The notes under the pieces are model-generated. The model saw only the letters and a program-made list of their open reading frames with translations. It was not told where the DNA came from and did not search any database. The translations under genes were made by a program, and so were the position numbers. This document shows positions 63,448 to 64,000 of a DNA stretch of 64,000 nt, in pieces; positions within the stretch are counted from its first letter, which is position 1, and each line of letters starts with the position of its first letter. Origin of the DNA: Hyphomicrobium_A sp963724945 (GTDB lineage: Bacteria > Pseudomonadota > Alphaproteobacteria > Rhizobiales > Hyphomicrobiaceae); the NCBI GenBank assembly GCA_963724945.1, contig CAVRWL010000003.1:1860001-1924000 (forward strand), read 5' to 3'.

Positions 63448-64000
63448 TCAGGACCAGCGGCCGGCCGCTGCCTTATCGACGAACCAGATCACGTCCCCGA
63501 TCGGACGGATGCGTCCCGCCGGCACGCTCGTGTCGCCCGACAGCACGGAATCGAGAATGTCGCGCTTCGCATCGCCCGCGACGAGGAACGCGACGATGCG
63601 GCTCGAATCCAGCGCCGGATACGTGAGGCTGAGGCGCGGTTGCGGCCGGCCGTGCGGCACCGGCGCCACCCAGCGTTTGAACTCCGACAGCACCGGCTGG
63701 CCGGGAAGCAGCGAGGCCGTATGGCCGTCGGGGCCGAGGCCGAGCAGGGTCACGTCGAGGAGCGGCCGGTCGATGCGCAGGGTATCGGCGCCGTAAAGAG
63801 ACTGCAGCGTCGCCTCGTACTGACGCGCCGCCTCGTCGAGCTTGATGCCTTCGGTGGGAACCGGATGCACGTTCTTCTCCGGCACGGGAACGTGCGAAAG
63901 GAACGCAGCGCGCGCCATGCCGTAGTTGCTCGCCGGACTCGAGGCCGGCACGAAGCGTTCGTCGCCAAAGATCCATTGCACGCGGTCCCAAGGCATCCGC
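63448..64000 (-). CDS. pgl: 6-phosphogluconolactonase (partial, 5' end outside window)
   Basis: The second enzyme of the pentose phosphate and Entner-Doudoroff pathways hydrolyses 6-phosphogluconolactone. The visible C-terminal part of about 180 residues has the DevB-type motifs IFGDERFVP, SNYGMARAAFLSHVP, LDVTLLGLGPDGHTASLLPG with the catalytic His, and SLTYPALDSSRIVAFLVAG. The N-terminus lies beyond the right end of the window. It is probably preceded by zwf on the same strand, which I cannot check. Confidence 0.92.
   Translation of the reverse strand, partial: RMPWDRVQWIFGDERFVPASSPASNYGMARAAFLSHVPVPEKNVHPVPTEGIKLDEAARQYEATLQSLYGADTLRIDRPLLDVTLLGLGPDGHTASLLPGQPVLSEFKRWVAPVPHGRPQPRLSLTYPALDSSRIVAFLVAGDAKRDILDSVLSGDTSVPAGRIRPIGDVIWFVDKAAAGRWS

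Overview
The window reads as a chromosomal segment of a GC-rich alphaproteobacterium, most likely a member of Hyphomicrobiales (Rhizobiales). The evidence is the gene order bamE, ubiquinol-cytochrome c chaperone, DUF177, plsX, fabH, ihfA, merR, tRNA-Pro, together with a K+-independent H+-pyrophosphatase, DUF2946, a Rhizobiales-type porin and several alphaproteobacterial secreted families. Genus cannot be decided from the sequence alone.

Layout. (1) 0.3-8.5 kb is a conserved core block: hppA, convergent bamE, and a + strand run for respiratory-complex assembly, phospholipid and fatty-acid initiation (plsX, fabH), IHF-alpha, a MerR regulator, a phosphopantetheinyl transferase and tRNA-Pro(GGG). 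(2) 8.4-19.6 kb lies between the intact tRNA-Pro and an exact 53-bp copy of its 3' half, which is the signature of tRNA-targeted integration. The interval holds PHA synthase, acetyl-CoA synthetase, an acetaldehyde-type dehydrogenase, a GAF-Fis regulator, inorganic pyrophosphatase, two phasins, a LuxR-type response regulator and adenylate kinase. Together these look like an acetaldehyde/acetate-to-storage-polymer module that also carries the two enzymes clearing PPi and AMP, the by-products of acetyl-CoA synthetase. (3) 19.6-25.7 kb is a mosaic, partly AT-richer stretch with a methyltransferase, a frameshifted radical SAM/SPASM protein and a large two-domain glycosyltransferase.

(4) 27.0-29.8 kb carries the most unusual gene: a 918-residue Clp-type double AAA+ unfoldase joined to an almost complete RF2-like release factor body. 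It keeps a GGQ motif and a ClpP-type IGF loop but has lost the stop-codon recognition loop. I infer a ribosome-rescue or nascent-chain quality-control machine. (5) 29.9-39.1 kb is accessory: small secreted and membrane proteins, an EF-hand protein, a His-rich CpxP-like protein with 33-bp tandem repeats, and several gene remnants (SRAP, XRE regulator, others). (6) 39.5-45.4 kb holds PEP synthase, an SbmA/YddA-type ABC protein with altered catalytic motifs, and a glucoamylase-fold protein. (7) 45.5-51 kb holds a Crp-type winged-helix protein and a DUF2946/CzcB/CzcA metal-efflux operon. (8) 51-64 kb holds a porin, the conserved transglutaminase / ATP-grasp-alpha-E / transglutaminase-DUF2126 cluster with a divergent zinc metallopeptidase, a P-type H+-ATPase and the 3' part of 6-phosphogluconolactonase.

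Several otherwise well-conserved genes (phaC, the radical SAM gene, czcA, a membrane protein at 30.4-31.2 kb) are each broken by a single frame change. Either real decay or indel errors in the assembly could explain this, and the reads should be checked before calling them pseudogenes.
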